From Alphaproteobacteria bacterium (GTDB lineage: Bacteria; Pseudomonadota; Alphaproteobacteria; SHVP01): a stretch of DNA of 64,000 nucleotides. The stretch spans positions 1 to 64,000 of the forward strand of contig JAVJOO010000005.1 in the NCBI GenBank assembly GCA_040216735.1, written 5' to 3'. Both the position numbers and the translations under genes were made by a program. Of this stretch, positions 35,129-47,128 are shown piece by piece (positions within the stretch are counted from its first letter, which is position 1; every line of letters starts with the position of its first letter). The notes under the pieces were generated by a model, which did not search any database, was not told where the DNA came from, and worked only from the letters and a program-made list of their open reading frames with translations.

Positions 35129-35146
35129 CTATTTTCCAGGAAATAG
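35129..35146 (-). terminator. Weak hairpin after the deacetylase gene
   Basis: On the minus strand, 10 nt beyond the deacetylase stop, an 8-bp stem (one G-U) of CTATTTCC-type sequence forms, followed by TTAACTTA. It is a plausible but weak intrinsic terminator. Confidence 0.5.
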
Positions 35147-35155
35147 TCCGCCCCT

Positions 35156-36025
35156 TCAGACCGTCGGATGGCTCGCGAGATAGGCGTCCATGATCTCCGA
35201 AGCGGTCGCCCGCCAAACACCGGGATGACCACAGATGTAGCCAAGGGCGTCGTCCAGCGCCCCGATCCGGTGGGGCACGCCGATAAGGAACGGATGGAGC
35301 GCAATACACATCACTCGCCCAGAAGTCGCGCCTTCGCGGTACAGAACATCGAACTGTCGTTTGATCATGGTGCCAAATTCTTCTGCGGTGCGATTGGCAC
35401 GTAAGAATGCCGGCAGGTCGTTCATCTCCGACGAATACGGGACGTTGACCAGGCGGCGACCGCCGACGTCCATGAGGTAGGGCTGATCGTCGTTGACGAA
35501 GTCGCAGTAGTACTCGCACCCGGCCTCTACCAGAAGGTCTGGCGTATCCCAGGTCATGCGTACGCCCGGACTGAGCCAACCGCGCGGGCGCCGCCCCGTC
35601 GCCTGCTCAATGCGATCGAACGTCGCCAGGATGGAGCGGCGCCGTTCTCCCTCGTCCATCCCGTCGATCATCCGCGCGTTGGTTTCGCCGTGCCCCATAA
35701 ACTCCCAATCGAGTCGCTGCGCTTCTTCGACAACCGCCGGGTAGGCCTCGCAGACGTCAGCATTCAGCGCGACGGTCGCGCGAACGCCGTGCTTGGCAAG
35801 AACCTCCATCACCCGGAACACCCCCACTCTGCCCCCGTAATCGCGCTGCGACCACGACAGGACATCGGGGTTGATCCCAATGCCAAACGGAACTGCTTCG
35901 TTGAGTGGAAAGAATTCGACGTTCGGCGCCACCCACAAGGCGACATGGGCGTCGTTCGGCCAGCGAATGGCCGGGCGATTGATGACAGGCACGTATCGAA
36001 ACGGACCGGATCGGCTAGGTTCCAT
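35156..36025 (-). CDS. Polysaccharide deacetylase-fold hydrolase, PuuE-allantoinase-like
   Basis: A 289-residue NodB-fold protein. RPAIRWPNDAHVALWVAPN at the start, GIGINPDVLSW, HGETNARM and SPGVRMTWDTPDLLVEAGC resemble the cofactor-poor allantoinase/PuuE branch and related amidohydrolases rather than chitin deacetylases; no signal peptide is present. Allantoinase would fit the purine theme of the preceding operon, but this is inferred. The ATG at 36025 has a GGAG ribosome site 6 nt upstream; the longer frame from 36100 lacks one. Confidence 0.8.
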   Translation of the reverse strand: MEPSRSGPFRYVPVINRPAIRWPNDAHVALWVAPNVEFFPLNEAVPFGIGINPDVLSWSQRDYGGRVGVFRVMEVLAKHGVRATVALNADVCEAYPAVVEEAQRLDWEFMGHGETNARMIDGMDEGERRRSILATFDRIEQATGRRPRGWLSPGVRMTWDTPDLLVEAGCEYYCDFVNDDQPYLMDVGGRRLVNVPYSSEMNDLPAFLRANRTAEEFGTMIKRQFDVLYREGATSGRVMCIALHPFLIGVPHRIGALDDALGYICGHPGVWRATASEIMDAYLASHPTV

Positions 36026-36139
36026 AGAGTTCTCCAGATTTGTTGGGATAAGAGAAACCGCGGAACCGGCAAACGCAAGCGTACCTGGCAACGTACGCAC
36101 GGCTTGACACCGCCTTATCGCTCACAAGATGCTTAAAGT

Positions 36140-36154
36140 TGGCACGACATCTGT
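36140..36154 (+). promoter_or_regulatory. Degenerate sigma-54-like promoter before the 36181 gene
   Basis: TGGCAC at 36140-36145 is a perfect -24 box, but the -12 element at the right spacing reads CTGT instead of TTGC. Transcription from it would give a leader of only about 15 nt. Supported mainly by the better copy before the pilin gene at 36851. Confidence 0.35.
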
Positions 36155-36166
36155 ATGGTGCGTGAC

Positions 36167-36172
36167 AGGAGG
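36167..36172 (+). promoter_or_regulatory. Strong Shine-Dalgarno selecting a TTG start
   Basis: AGGAGG lies 8 nt before the TTG at 36181. No ATG or GTG start nearby gives a signal peptide, so TTG is the likely initiator. Confidence 0.75.
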
Positions 36173-36180
36173 CGACAATC

Positions 36181-36642
36181 TTGGTTCTTCGACGCGGCAT
36201 CTTTGCTTTGACGCTGACGGCGCTGGCGTTTGCGCCGCTTACGGTCGTGCGCGCCCAGGATGCCCTCAAGATCACCGGTTTCGTGGAGGGGACAACCTCG
36301 GTCTCCATCCAGAACAACACCACGTTCATCGACTGGGACTACGACCAGCCGCTCGAGAACGCGTTGCTTGCGATTCTTGACGTCTTTACTAACGCCGCGG
36401 CGGGGTACGAGTTCGTCTTGGTCAACCTCGACGTCACCGAAGAACAAGCCTTCGAGTTCGACCTCCTTTACGGCGGCCAGGTTCTCGAATTCCAAGGAAA
36501 TAGCGCTATGCTGAGCCGGGCTACGTCCGTACAAGGGTCGCAGACCCAGGGGCCCCGTGCCCTTCAAATCAAGGCACCGCCGAAAAGGCAAAACAGCCAG
36601 CAAGCGACCGTCTCGCTCCAGCTTTTAGTTCGGGCTCCCTAG
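36181..36642 (+). CDS. Secreted small subunit-like protein of the pilus locus
   Basis: A 153-residue exported protein: signal peptide of about 26 residues (ending VRA|QD), then a beta-rich domain with alternating hydrophobic strands (ITGFVEGTTSVSIQNN, YEFVLVNLDVTEEQAFEF, ATVSLQLLV). There are no cysteines. I do not recognise a named family. Its position 5' of the pilin, chaperone and usher, and its pilin-like size and strand pattern, suggest a minor pilin or accessory protein. It starts with TTG under a strong ribosome site. Confidence 0.65.
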   Translation: MVLRRGIFALTLTALAFAPLTVVRAQDALKITGFVEGTTSVSIQNNTTFIDWDYDQPLENALLAILDVFTNAAAGYEFVLVNLDVTEEQAFEFDLLYGGQVLEFQGNSAMLSRATSVQGSQTQGPRALQIKAPPKRQNSQQATVSLQLLVRAP

Positions 36643-36956
36643 ACAAAACACACGATCTAGACGCGAATCCGCGGCTCCCCCCTAATTCGCAGCCTCCCCT
36701 CTTCGGATGCGCCATTTTGGTACAGGCGACGCACCGTTTCGAGACGCCCACAAACCCTGTGCCGTTTGCGAACGACCAATTTCGCGCCAATAGCCGCAGG
36801 AAACTAGATAAAAGTTTAGAAACTTTCGTTTCGACCCGGGAATACACACTTGGCACGCGGCTTGCGGATATAGGGGTAACGCCGCCGGCCTGAATCAGGT
36901 GGTCTGAGAGAACAAACCGCAAGTCCAACCGTGTTTATTCAACTACAGGTATCGAC
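36643..36956. other. 314-nt intergenic region with the pilin promoter
   Basis: No coding sequence is seen. The first 200 nt contain no feature I can name. The 3' half holds the sigma-54 promoter at 36851 and a leader of about 80 nt before the pilin ATG. An upstream enhancer site for a bacterial enhancer-binding protein would be expected here, but I could not recognise one. Confidence 0.7.
36851..36865 (+). promoter_or_regulatory. Sigma-54 (RpoN) promoter of the pilin gene
   Basis: TGGCAC (36851-36856), 5 nt, TTGC (36862-36865) matches the -24/-12 consensus exactly, including the invariant GG and GC. A transcript would start near 36877, leaving an 80-nt leader to the ATG at 36957. It implies nitrogen-, flagellar- or other activator-dependent control of the pilus. 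Confidence 0.8.
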
Positions 36957-37502
36957 ATGAACGTTTCTCAACTTCAGTTCTCGAAAAAGATCACCGCTGG
37001 CTTGGTTGCCGCCGGCCTCGCCGCCGCTGCCGTTCCGGCGGCTATGGCAGCGACATCCGCGCAGCTTACGGTGACAGGCACCGTTCAACAGATCCTCGCG
37101 ATCACCGTGACGCCAACCGCCTCGGCCAGCGGCCTCGACCTCACCGGCACCGTCACAGCGCTCAAAGTGGCGACGGTCGTCGCGCAGGCCAACAACCCGA
37201 CTGGCTATTCCGTCTCGGTAGCGTCGCTCAATCAGGGCTCCTCGGATTGCGGCGCTGCGAACGGCCCATGCTTTCATAGCCCGACCGCGACAACCAATGA
37301 CGACCTGTCGTTCAGCTTGCTCCGCAATGCTGTTGCGGTGAGCTTCACCGGCGCCTCGGGCCAGTTCGTCTCGACAGCTGCTCGGTCAGTTGTGGGCGGC
37401 GATTCCTACGACGCCAAAATCTCCTACGACGGGACCGCGGCGAACTTGGATCAAGCGACCGACTACACCGAAACGCTGACCTTCTCCATCACTGCGCCGT
37501 AA
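36957..37502 (+). CDS. Major pilin-like secreted subunit
   Basis: A 181-residue exported protein with a classical signal peptide (cleavage near AMA|ATS, residue 31). The mature part is an Ig-like beta sandwich pattern with Thr/Ala/Val-rich strands, one Cys pair (Cys98, Cys105) and a C-terminal strand TETLTFSITAP, as in chaperone-usher and spore-coat-U-type pilins. It is preceded by its own sigma-54 promoter and followed by a strong hairpin before the chaperone gene, so it can be expressed in excess. The assignment rests on context plus pattern; adhesin function is not shown. Confidence 0.75.
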   Translation: MNVSQLQFSKKITAGLVAAGLAAAAVPAAMAATSAQLTVTGTVQQILAITVTPTASASGLDLTGTVTALKVATVVAQANNPTGYSVSVASLNQGSSDCGAANGPCFHSPTATTNDDLSFSLLRNAVAVSFTGASGQFVSTAARSVVGGDSYDAKISYDGTAANLDQATDYTETLTFSITAP

Positions 37503-37542
37503 CCACTTCCGTTATCGCGGGCAGGTACGCTAAAGTGCCTGT

Positions 37543-38358
37543 ATGATTGAGAAATACACGGTTATTGGGTCCGGAAGCCCTAGCTTCCGGACCCTTCGCG
37601 TTTTGTCCCGGTACGCTCGCGACTTGGGGCTGAGCTTTGCTGCCTTGCTGTTGGTGGGATTCGTTACCGCGGGGCCCTCGCAGGCCTACCGGGTCGTCCC
37701 CCTCACCATTGACCTCGAACCGGCGGGGCGCGGCGCGCAAGGCCAGTTCCGGGTCATCAACGACACCCCTAGTCCTGTTGCCCTGCAGGTCACGATCCAG
37801 AAGCGTGAAACCGCTCCCGACGGGAGCGACGTGCTGACCCCGGTCGACGAAGGACAATTCCTGCTGTTCCCGCCGCAAATGGTGCTGCGCCCCGGCCAAA
37901 GCCAGGCGGTGCGAGTCCAGTGGCGCGGCGATGCGGCACCGGCTAGTGAACTGGCCTTTCGCATCATTACCGAGCAATTGCCGATCAACTTGCAGCGCGA
38001 ACGCCAAGGTGGCGCCCAGGTGACGCTGCTGCTGCGGTACGAAGGGACCCTGTATGTGTCGCCGCCGAACGCAGCACCCAATATCGCCGTCGAAGGGGCG
38101 GAACCGGCGACCGACGACAAGGGCGAGCAGCGGTTGAGTGTCACTGTGAAAAACCAAGGCACGCGCCACGCTCTTCTTGGCAATCTCAAACTTAACGTCA
38201 CAGCAGGCGGTCAATCCGTGACGATGAGTCCAGAGCAACTGGAAGGCATGAACGGGGCCAACATCCTTGCCGGCGCGACACGCCGTTTCAGCGTCGCTTG
38301 GCCGGCAGGACTGCCGGTCGGTCCGGTACAGGTTGGATTGGAGTTTGAGCCACTGTAA
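37543..38358 (+). CDS. Periplasmic pilus chaperone, PapD family
   Basis: A 271-residue protein with signal sequence ending SQA|YRV near residue 48 and two Ig-like domains. FPPQMVLRPGQSQAVRVQW matches the PapD core where the chaperone edge strand donates to subunits; LQVTIQKRE and TVKNQGTRHALLGNLKL are also typical. The ATG at 37543 leaves a long, hairpin-encoded N-region of about 28 residues. A TTG at 37603 would place the start after the hairpin and directly before the hydrophobic core, and is a real alternative. It would cap subunits and deliver them to the usher encoded next. Confidence 0.88.
   Translation: MIEKYTVIGSGSPSFRTLRVLSRYARDLGLSFAALLLVGFVTAGPSQAYRVVPLTIDLEPAGRGAQGQFRVINDTPSPVALQVTIQKRETAPDGSDVLTPVDEGQFLLFPPQMVLRPGQSQAVRVQWRGDAAPASELAFRIITEQLPINLQRERQGGAQVTLLLRYEGTLYVSPPNAAPNIAVEGAEPATDDKGEQRLSVTVKNQGTRHALLGNLKLNVTAGGQSVTMSPEQLEGMNGANILAGATRRFSVAWPAGLPVGPVQVGLEFEPL
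37567..37594 (+). terminator. Perfect 12-bp hairpin between pilin and chaperone (attenuator candidate)
   Basis: GGGTCCGGAAGC (37567-37578), loop CCTA, GCTTCCGGACCC (37583-37594), then TTCGCGTTTTG. It lies 65 nt after the pilin stop and inside the first codons of the chaperone frame if the ATG at 37543 is used. Likely a partial terminator or 3' mRNA stabiliser giving more pilin than assembly proteins. Confidence 0.75.
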
Positions 38359-38525
38359 TCGCGACAGAAATTTATTTTATGGTTTCTGCCACTGGAGGGT
38401 GAACACAGAGACCGCCGTCGGAACGGCCTGACGAGGCAGGGGTCACCGGCACAGAAAAGGAGCAACGGGCTGGGAGACCATCGGCAGGTCGGCAAGACGA
38501 CCCAGCCATATCCCGTTCTTGGATC

Positions 38526-42730
<4,205 letters not shown>

Positions 42731-42734
<4 letters not shown>

Positions 42735-43657
42735 GAACGCTACCGCTCCTCGGACTCTTCGTTATCGGGTTCCTGCTGATCAGCCAGGAGGTCCGCGCCG
42801 ATTGCCGTTTGCAGTTCGGATCCGTGCCGCAGTTCCAGTGGCAAGGAGAAGGCTCAGGCTACAATCCGTTCGACCCCACGACCTACAATCAGGAAGGCCA
42901 GATCGACATCCGCAACCGGAGCGGGTCGTGTCAGTACTTCGTGACATTTTCGGAAGGGAATTCGAACGACTTCAATCGCTACATGGAAAAGAGCGGCGAG
43001 CGGTTAAACTACAACATCTACAACGACGTCTCGCAGAGCAACGTCCTCAAGGATCTGCCGACCGCCACCGTCAACGAGGTCATCTCCGGTTCGTTTTCCG
43101 GTGCCGACACCCAGAGGATCGCCTACGCCGTCTCCATCCCACCCGGACAGACCCTGCCGAGCGGCACCTACAACGATCGCGTTAGGATTCGCCTCTACGA
43201 AGGCACCTTCGCGTCCAATTCGCTTATAGCGACGACAAGCTTGCGGCTGAGGGCGAGTTTGCCCAAGGTGGCCGAAGTGTCGGTCGTGCCCACCGGCGCC
43301 CCGTTCGACGACGGTGCCACCGCCTACACGATCGACTTCGGCGTTCTCCAAGAAGGCGAGCGCGAGCGTTTCGATCTTTTGGCTCGGACCAACGCCGGAT
43401 ATCTGATCTTGATGAGTTCCGAAAACCGCGGTGTGCTGGAACGCGTCGGGGGCGCGAGCGGGGTGGTGCCCTACCGTTTGTCGGTCGACGGCCGGTTGAT
43501 CGATCTGTCGAAGAACAACGTCACCGTTGCAACGAAAAATGGCGTCACCGGCGTCGGCGGCGATCGCTTCCAAATCGAGGTCGACATCGGCACACTGGCC
43601 GACGCCGTTCCGGGGTCGTACCGGGACGACATCACCGTCACCGTCAAAACGAACTAG
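42731..43657 (+). CDS. Double spore-coat-U-type subunit, probable pilus tip protein
   Basis: A 308-residue exported protein; signal peptide ends VRA|DCR. Two beta-sandwich halves follow (about 25-170 and 175-308), each ending with the SCPU-like pattern LPSGTYNDRVRIRLYEG and VPGSYRDDITVTVKTN. Two-domain subunits are usual for the tip adhesins of archaic chaperone-usher pili such as CsuE, so a tip role is inferred. The ATG lies inside the usher stop (ATGA), so the two are co-translated. The in-frame start at 42617 is within the usher gene and is rejected. Confidence 0.83.
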
Positions 43658-43665
43658 GATAACGC

Positions 43666-44106
43666 ATGGGCCCCCTGACACTCGATCAAGCCAGCAAGAT
43701 CGTCAACGCCACCCTCGCCGAAGCGCGCAAACGCAACTTCCGCCCGATCATCGCCTTGGTGCTGGATGCCGCCGGTTACGCCAAAGCGATGAAACGCGAG
43801 GACGGCGCCGGCCTCCTGCATTACGACATCGCGATGGGCAAAGCCTGGGGCGCCGTTGCCATGGGCAGCGCCTCCCGAGCCCAGGGCGAACGCATGGAGC
43901 AACGCCCCGGCGTGGTTGCTGCGATCGCCGCCGCATCCGGCGGAAGATTCATGCCGATCCCGGGCGGCGTTTTGCTGCGCGACGACAAAGGCAACCTGAT
44001 CGGCGCCGTCGGCGTTAGCGGAGAACTCTCCGACAACGACGAGATTTGTGCGGTCGCCGGGATCGAAGCCGCCGGTTTGGTCGCCGATACCGGACAGCCC
44101 ACCTAG
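43666..44106 (+). CDS. GlcG/HbpS-family protein
   Basis: A 146-residue protein of the GlcG/HbpS (DUF336) family, with LTLDQASKIVNATLAEAR, AWGAVAMGSASR, the conserved FMPIPGGVLLRD and GAVGVSGE segments. Members bind heme or small ligands and often accompany catabolic operons. There is no signal peptide. It lies 8 nt after the pilus tip gene with an AGGA site, but is probably functionally separate. Confidence 0.88.
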   Translation: MGPLTLDQASKIVNATLAEARKRNFRPIIALVLDAAGYAKAMKREDGAGLLHYDIAMGKAWGAVAMGSASRAQGERMEQRPGVVAAIAAASGGRFMPIPGGVLLRDDKGNLIGAVGVSGELSDNDEICAVAGIEAAGLVADTGQPT

Positions 44107-44215
44107 TCTACGCCTACCAGCAGCGTCACATCGGCCAAACAACGTGGATGCGCGCCGACAGATTCCGTAGTTTCGGGCCTACCCGAATTTTGCTAAGTCA
44201 TCGACGCGCCTGGAT

Positions 44216-44305
44216 GGATGGGTGGCCGAGCGGTTGAAGGCACCGGTCTTGAAAACCGGCAGGGGTTCACGCTCCTCGTGGGTTCGAATCCCACCCCATC
44301 CGCCA
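44216..44305 (+). tRNA. tRNA-Ser (anticodon UGA)
   Basis: A 90-nt class II tRNA. Acceptor GGATGGG pairs with CCCATCC, discriminator G, encoded CCA at 44303-44305. The anticodon stem CCGGT/ACCGG closes a 7-nt loop CTTGAAA with anticodon TGA. The long variable arm and T-loop GGTTCGAATCC are normal. A GGATGG repeat just before position 44216 is a near-copy of the first bases. Confidence 0.97.
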
Positions 44306-44477
44306 GATTTTTGAATTCGCACAGGGACTTAAGTCTTCTGGACCGGTAGAGATTAAGACCGGGCAACCTGTTTCCACAAGGAACGGCCTTATCCTTTTCG
44401 GCCCACCATCGACTTCTATAGCCTAATTCCGGCTAGGATTTTCTTACCCGCAAGGTTAGTGGCCAGAGGGTCGCGCG
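44306..44477. other. Gap between tRNA-Ser and the lower-GC gene
   Basis: 172 nt without coding sequence, moderately AT-rich. No repeat of the tRNA 3' end (an att site) was seen downstream. It contains a 10-bp palindrome GACTTAAGTC near 44327. No promoter could be assigned. Confidence 0.5.
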
Positions 44478-45023
44478 ATGAAAAAATATGCACTTGTCAT
44501 CCCACTGACAGGCCCGATCGATGACGCCTGCCAGGAGGCGTGGGCGCTTCTTGCAGCTGAGTACGGCGTCAAATACATATCGTCACGTTGCCCGTTTCCT
44601 TACTTGCCACTTTATGCAGGTAGTACAAAACGTTCCGCCGAGACGGTCTTCTCAGTCTGGCGTGAGGGCGTGTCGTCGAGAACAATAGATCTAAGGTCCG
44701 ATGGCCTGGGGGTCTTTCTCTTTAATTCTCCGATTCTGTATGTTCGATGGCTGCGGACAGAGGCGCTGTCGACGATCTATGCAGAGGCAATGAAATCCTA
44801 CGGTCCAATTTGCGGGTCCCCGGCAATATCAACTCAGCCTGAATACTGGACGCCAAAAACCACACTTGCTGGGACAGACACGTCTGTTGACAACCTGTCA
44901 GGGATGCTCGATTGCATTGAAGGCATAGATTTCCTTCAGAGCTTTCGAGCAACTGAGTTGGCGATCCTTGAGTTCGACGAAAACGGTGAATCCGTCGTCT
45001 CGCGCTTCAGCCTGGAAAAATGA
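44478..45023 (+). CDS. 2H-phosphoesterase-like protein (tentative), lower GC
   Basis: A 181-residue cytosolic protein, KKYALVIPLTGPIDDA at the start. Two spaced segments, FPYLPLYAG and WTPKTTLAGT, sit where the HxT/S motifs of LigT/2H phosphoesterases occur, and the flanking pattern fits that duplicated fold; but both histidines are replaced (Tyr and Lys), so if related it is degenerate. Codon use is visibly less GC-rich than the neighbours. With the tRNA-Ser gene just upstream, this suggests acquired DNA. Function unknown. Confidence 0.55.
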   Translation: MKKYALVIPLTGPIDDACQEAWALLAAEYGVKYISSRCPFPYLPLYAGSTKRSAETVFSVWREGVSSRTIDLRSDGLGVFLFNSPILYVRWLRTEALSTIYAEAMKSYGPICGSPAISTQPEYWTPKTTLAGTDTSVDNLSGMLDCIEGIDFLQSFRATELAILEFDENGESVVSRFSLEK

Positions 45024-45121
45024 CTGTTTGACACTTAGGCTTCGACAGCGTTCGTGAGCGAGCGACCGTCCAGGAAGATCGTCAAAAGCCAGTGCCCAGA
45101 TTCATCCCTCTCGGCCCGCCA

Positions 45122-45162
45122 CGCAGATCAGCAGCTTCCTGGCTGCTGATTCGCGATCTGCG
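45122..45162. repeat. Nested inverted repeats upstream of the cyclase gene
   Basis: An inner perfect 9-bp stem, ATCAGCAGC (45127-45135) and GCTGCTGAT (45142-45150), is overlapped by an outer 8-bp pair CGCAGATC (45122-45129) and GATCTGCG (45155-45162). The two stems share bases, so they could be alternative structures. No T-tract follows. Confidence 0.6.
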
Positions 45163-45215
45163 AGGCCGCAAATAGGGTCGGCGGTGTTACGGCCACTTTC
45201 AGTACCGGATTACAG

Positions 45216-46562
45216 ATGAGCGATAGCGTGGATCAAGGACCGGCGAACGGTGATATCGACATCATCGATGAACCGTTTCCGCTCCGCCGAAGATTCGTTC
45301 GGCAATTCATGCCACTCTTTTTTTTGCTGCTTGGCATTGTGTCGGTCGCCGGCGGCCTGGGTGCAGCCGCCATAACGGAGTCCATTTACCTCGATGTTGC
45401 AGAGCGACGCGCAGCGGTCATCGATGCCGCTGTCTCCAAAAAGGCGCCAGTCGCTTGGCGACGGCTTGCACAATCCACTACTCCACTTGACGCCTTAGCG
45501 TCGCCTGCGGGCATAGAGCTCGTGTCCCATCTAGTGGCGGAGGTGGAAGAGTTAGGACTTTCGCATCTCAAGATTTACCGGATCGACGGCCTAACCATCT
45601 TTAGTGTGGATCCGGCTCAAATCGGCGAGGTCGAGTCCAACGCCCTCTTCCAAGAGGCAAGCAAGGGCAATAAAGGGGTGGAACGGAAAATTCTGTCCGA
45701 TGGCCGCGTGGTTTACGAACTCTATATCCCCTTCTATTCCTCGTCCGCCGAATCGCCTCTCATCTTCGAGCTCTACGAACCCGTTGGCCACCTCGATTCG
45801 GCCATGTTCAGAGCAGGCCTACCGAGTTTTCTCGCGCTCGTTATTCTTCTAACGCTGTTGGCGGTTGGGCTATATCGCCTCGTGGCATTAGCGCAGCGAG
45901 ATATCGATCGCCGGACTGGTTTGCTGACCGATTTCCGCACGCGCCTAGAACGCTTTGTCTCGCGAGGCGCTAAAAAGGCAGCGCGAGACTCGATCAACAC
46001 CAATGTTCTGGAATCGCGCCGCACTGAATGTGCAATTCTTTTTTCTGATATTCGAAAATTCACAAGTTTTTCGGAGAGCCGTCCGCCAGCTGACGTTGTG
46101 GCTTTCCTCGATCAAATTGTTGGCCTCCAAGTAGAAATCATTGCGCGACACGACGGCGACGTCGACAAGATGATCGGCGACGCCGTTCTCGCGCTTTTTG
46201 AGGGGGAGAAAATGGAGAAGCGCGCATTACTGGCAGCCATAGAAATCCAGACCGCGATGGGACAGTCATCGTTTCCTAGAAAGATCGGCATCGGCGTCTA
46301 TACCGGCTCGGTTGTGATCGGTCCGGTGGGGCCAAGAGATCGCATGGACTTCACGGTAATCGGGGACAGCGTCAATACAGCCTCCAGGCTGTGTTCTGCT
46401 GCCGATGAAGGCGAGATCGTCGTCGATCGGGAGACCCTTGGACGAGCCGGTGAAGTTGGCGGTTTTGGTACGGTCGAAACATTGTCCGTGAAGGGGAGAA
46501 TGCAGGGTATTGACGTTGCCCGCTACCAGGTGGACGCTAAGACCAGAAACGAAGGTGCCTAA
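45216..46562 (+). CDS. Membrane class III adenylate cyclase
   Basis: A 448-residue protein: cytosolic N-terminus, membrane helix about 34-54, a periplasmic sensor domain of about 150 residues, second helix about 207-227, then a class III cyclase domain. Catalytic features are intact: metal Asp in LFSDIRKFTSF, Lys of VDKMIGDAV and Asp of RMDFTVIGDSVNTASRL, the Lys/Asp pair specifying ATP over GTP. It should make cAMP in response to an extracytoplasmic signal. Composition is somewhat lower in GC than the surroundings. Confidence 0.92.
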   Translation: MSDSVDQGPANGDIDIIDEPFPLRRRFVRQFMPLFFLLLGIVSVAGGLGAAAITESIYLDVAERRAAVIDAAVSKKAPVAWRRLAQSTTPLDALASPAGIELVSHLVAEVEELGLSHLKIYRIDGLTIFSVDPAQIGEVESNALFQEASKGNKGVERKILSDGRVVYELYIPFYSSSAESPLIFELYEPVGHLDSAMFRAGLPSFLALVILLTLLAVGLYRLVALAQRDIDRRTGLLTDFRTRLERFVSRGAKKAARDSINTNVLESRRTECAILFSDIRKFTSFSESRPPADVVAFLDQIVGLQVEIIARHDGDVDKMIGDAVLALFEGEKMEKRALLAAIEIQTAMGQSSFPRKIGIGVYTGSVVIGPVGPRDRMDFTVIGDSVNTASRLCSAADEGEIVVDRETLGRAGEVGGFGTVETLSVKGRMQGIDVARYQVDAKTRNEGA

Positions 46563-46654
46563 AGGCCGTTCTAGCCGTTTCTTAGCGACGACAACAAGGA
46601 GCTAGCGCAGTTTCGCGCCACCGGCTAACAAAACAGGCCGGTAGAGGAAAACAA

Positions 46655-47068
46655 ATGATCAAGATCGTCGTTGGCGCTTTGGAGTTTGTCGCCCGCTGGG
46701 AAGACGACAAAGCGCCCGCGACTTGCGCGGCGTTTCGAAAGATATTGCCGTTCGAGAATCGCCTCGTGCAGGCGCGCTGGAGCGGGGAAGCGGCGTGGGT
46801 GCCGATGGGCGACTTCGACCTTGGGGTGGGCCGCGAGAACGTCACCAGCTATCCCTCAAGAGGTGAGATTCTGTTTCACCCTGCAGGGATCAGCGAAACC
46901 GAAATCCTCTTGGTCTATGGCCATGCGCATTTCTCCAGCACCGCCGGTCCGCTGGCCGGCAACCACTTCCTGACCATCGTCGAGGGCACCGCACAACTCG
47001 CCGCTTTGGGCGAGACCGTGCTGTGGCAGGGCGCCCAATCGATCCGCTTCGAGGCGATCGCCGACTAG
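46655..47068 (+). CDS. DUF3830-family cyclophilin-like protein
   Basis: A 137-residue protein matching DUF3830: ARWSGEAAWVPMGDFDLGVG, ENVTSYPSRGEILFHP, GISETEILLVYG and the C-terminal GNHFLTIVEG. The fold is cyclophilin-like; no enzymatic function is established, though the family often lies in amine or acid catabolic clusters. GAGG precedes the ATG. It begins a same-strand cluster with an extradiol dioxygenase. Confidence 0.88.
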   Translation: MIKIVVGALEFVARWEDDKAPATCAAFRKILPFENRLVQARWSGEAAWVPMGDFDLGVGRENVTSYPSRGEILFHPAGISETEILLVYGHAHFSSTAGPLAGNHFLTIVEGTAQLAALGETVLWQGAQSIRFEAIAD

Positions 47069-47128
47069 GGGGCACGAAGTCCCAGCAAATCCATCCGGTA
47101 GTCTGGACGCCGGCGCGCACCGCGACTT

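Noticed and set aside
44306-46654. Integrated element with attachment sites at tRNA-Ser
   Set aside because: No integrase gene and no second copy of the tRNA 3' end were seen in the window, so only lower-GC composition supports it.
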